From Chloroflexota bacterium (lineage in GTDB: Bacteria; Chloroflexota; Dehalococcoidia; Lucifugimonadales; UBA2985), in assembly GCA_027622595.1 (NCBI GenBank), contig JAQBZZ010000011.1, positions 1 through 43,088 of the forward strand: 43,088 nucleotides of DNA. The letters are read 5' to 3'. Below the pieces are notes generated by a model. The model was not told the DNA's origin. It did no database searches and saw only the letters and a list, made by a program, of their open reading frames with translations. The translations under genes and the position numbers were made by a program. Shown here piece after piece: positions 42,879 through 43,088 of this stretch. Position 1 is the stretch's first letter; each line of letters begins with the position of its first letter.

Positions 42879-43088
42879 ACATTTAGGCACAAGAAGAGGC
42901 CCTTGTCTCCAAGATAGGGGGCTGTTTCTTAGTTTTGCTACCCATTTGCTACCCTAGTGCCGGAGCAAGAGGTTGTAGGGTGTCAGCACTTATTGGACAC
43001 TTCGGGACCCGAGAGATTGGGGTGAAGGAGCTCCTCGTATAAGGGTGTCTCGTACCTCCTGATTGTACCGCCTCCGCCGCTCAAAAGT

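Overview
The 43 kb window is gene-dense bacterial chromosome. Gene content loosely suggests a Chloroflexota-like (Dehalococcoidia/SAR202-type) lineage; this is an inference and was not tested. Housekeeping genes include coaBC, coaX, nnrD/E, acpS, folD, queA, serS, lysS, greA, holB, lysA, nth, argC and three tRNAs. Around them are metabolic and sensory genes: a double-domain CaiB/BaiF CoA transferase, a one-polypeptide kinase/response-regulator/DNA-binding protein, a rubrerythrin-VIT1 fusion, M16 and M42 peptidases, and two molybdoenzymes. The most interesting region is about 17.6-19.3 kb. (i) A FrnE/DsbA-like gene has an in-frame UGA exactly at the first Cys of its CPWC motif, followed by a SECIS-like hairpin, so it is a probable selenoprotein that ORF calling truncates. 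(ii) A minus-strand RNA locus combines a 15-nt Shine-Dalgarno complementary to the whole canonical 16S tail, a 14-aa leader ORF, several hairpins and a terminator-like multibranch stem, with no gene to regulate downstream. (iii) A P-loop kinase is interrupted by UGA at a probable Trp position. Also notable are five tandem 11-bp repeats directly upstream of holB, an unannotated IS1595-like transposase remnant, a short PSP1-like protein, dispersed inverted repeats, and strong predominance of TAG stop codons in a hand tally.
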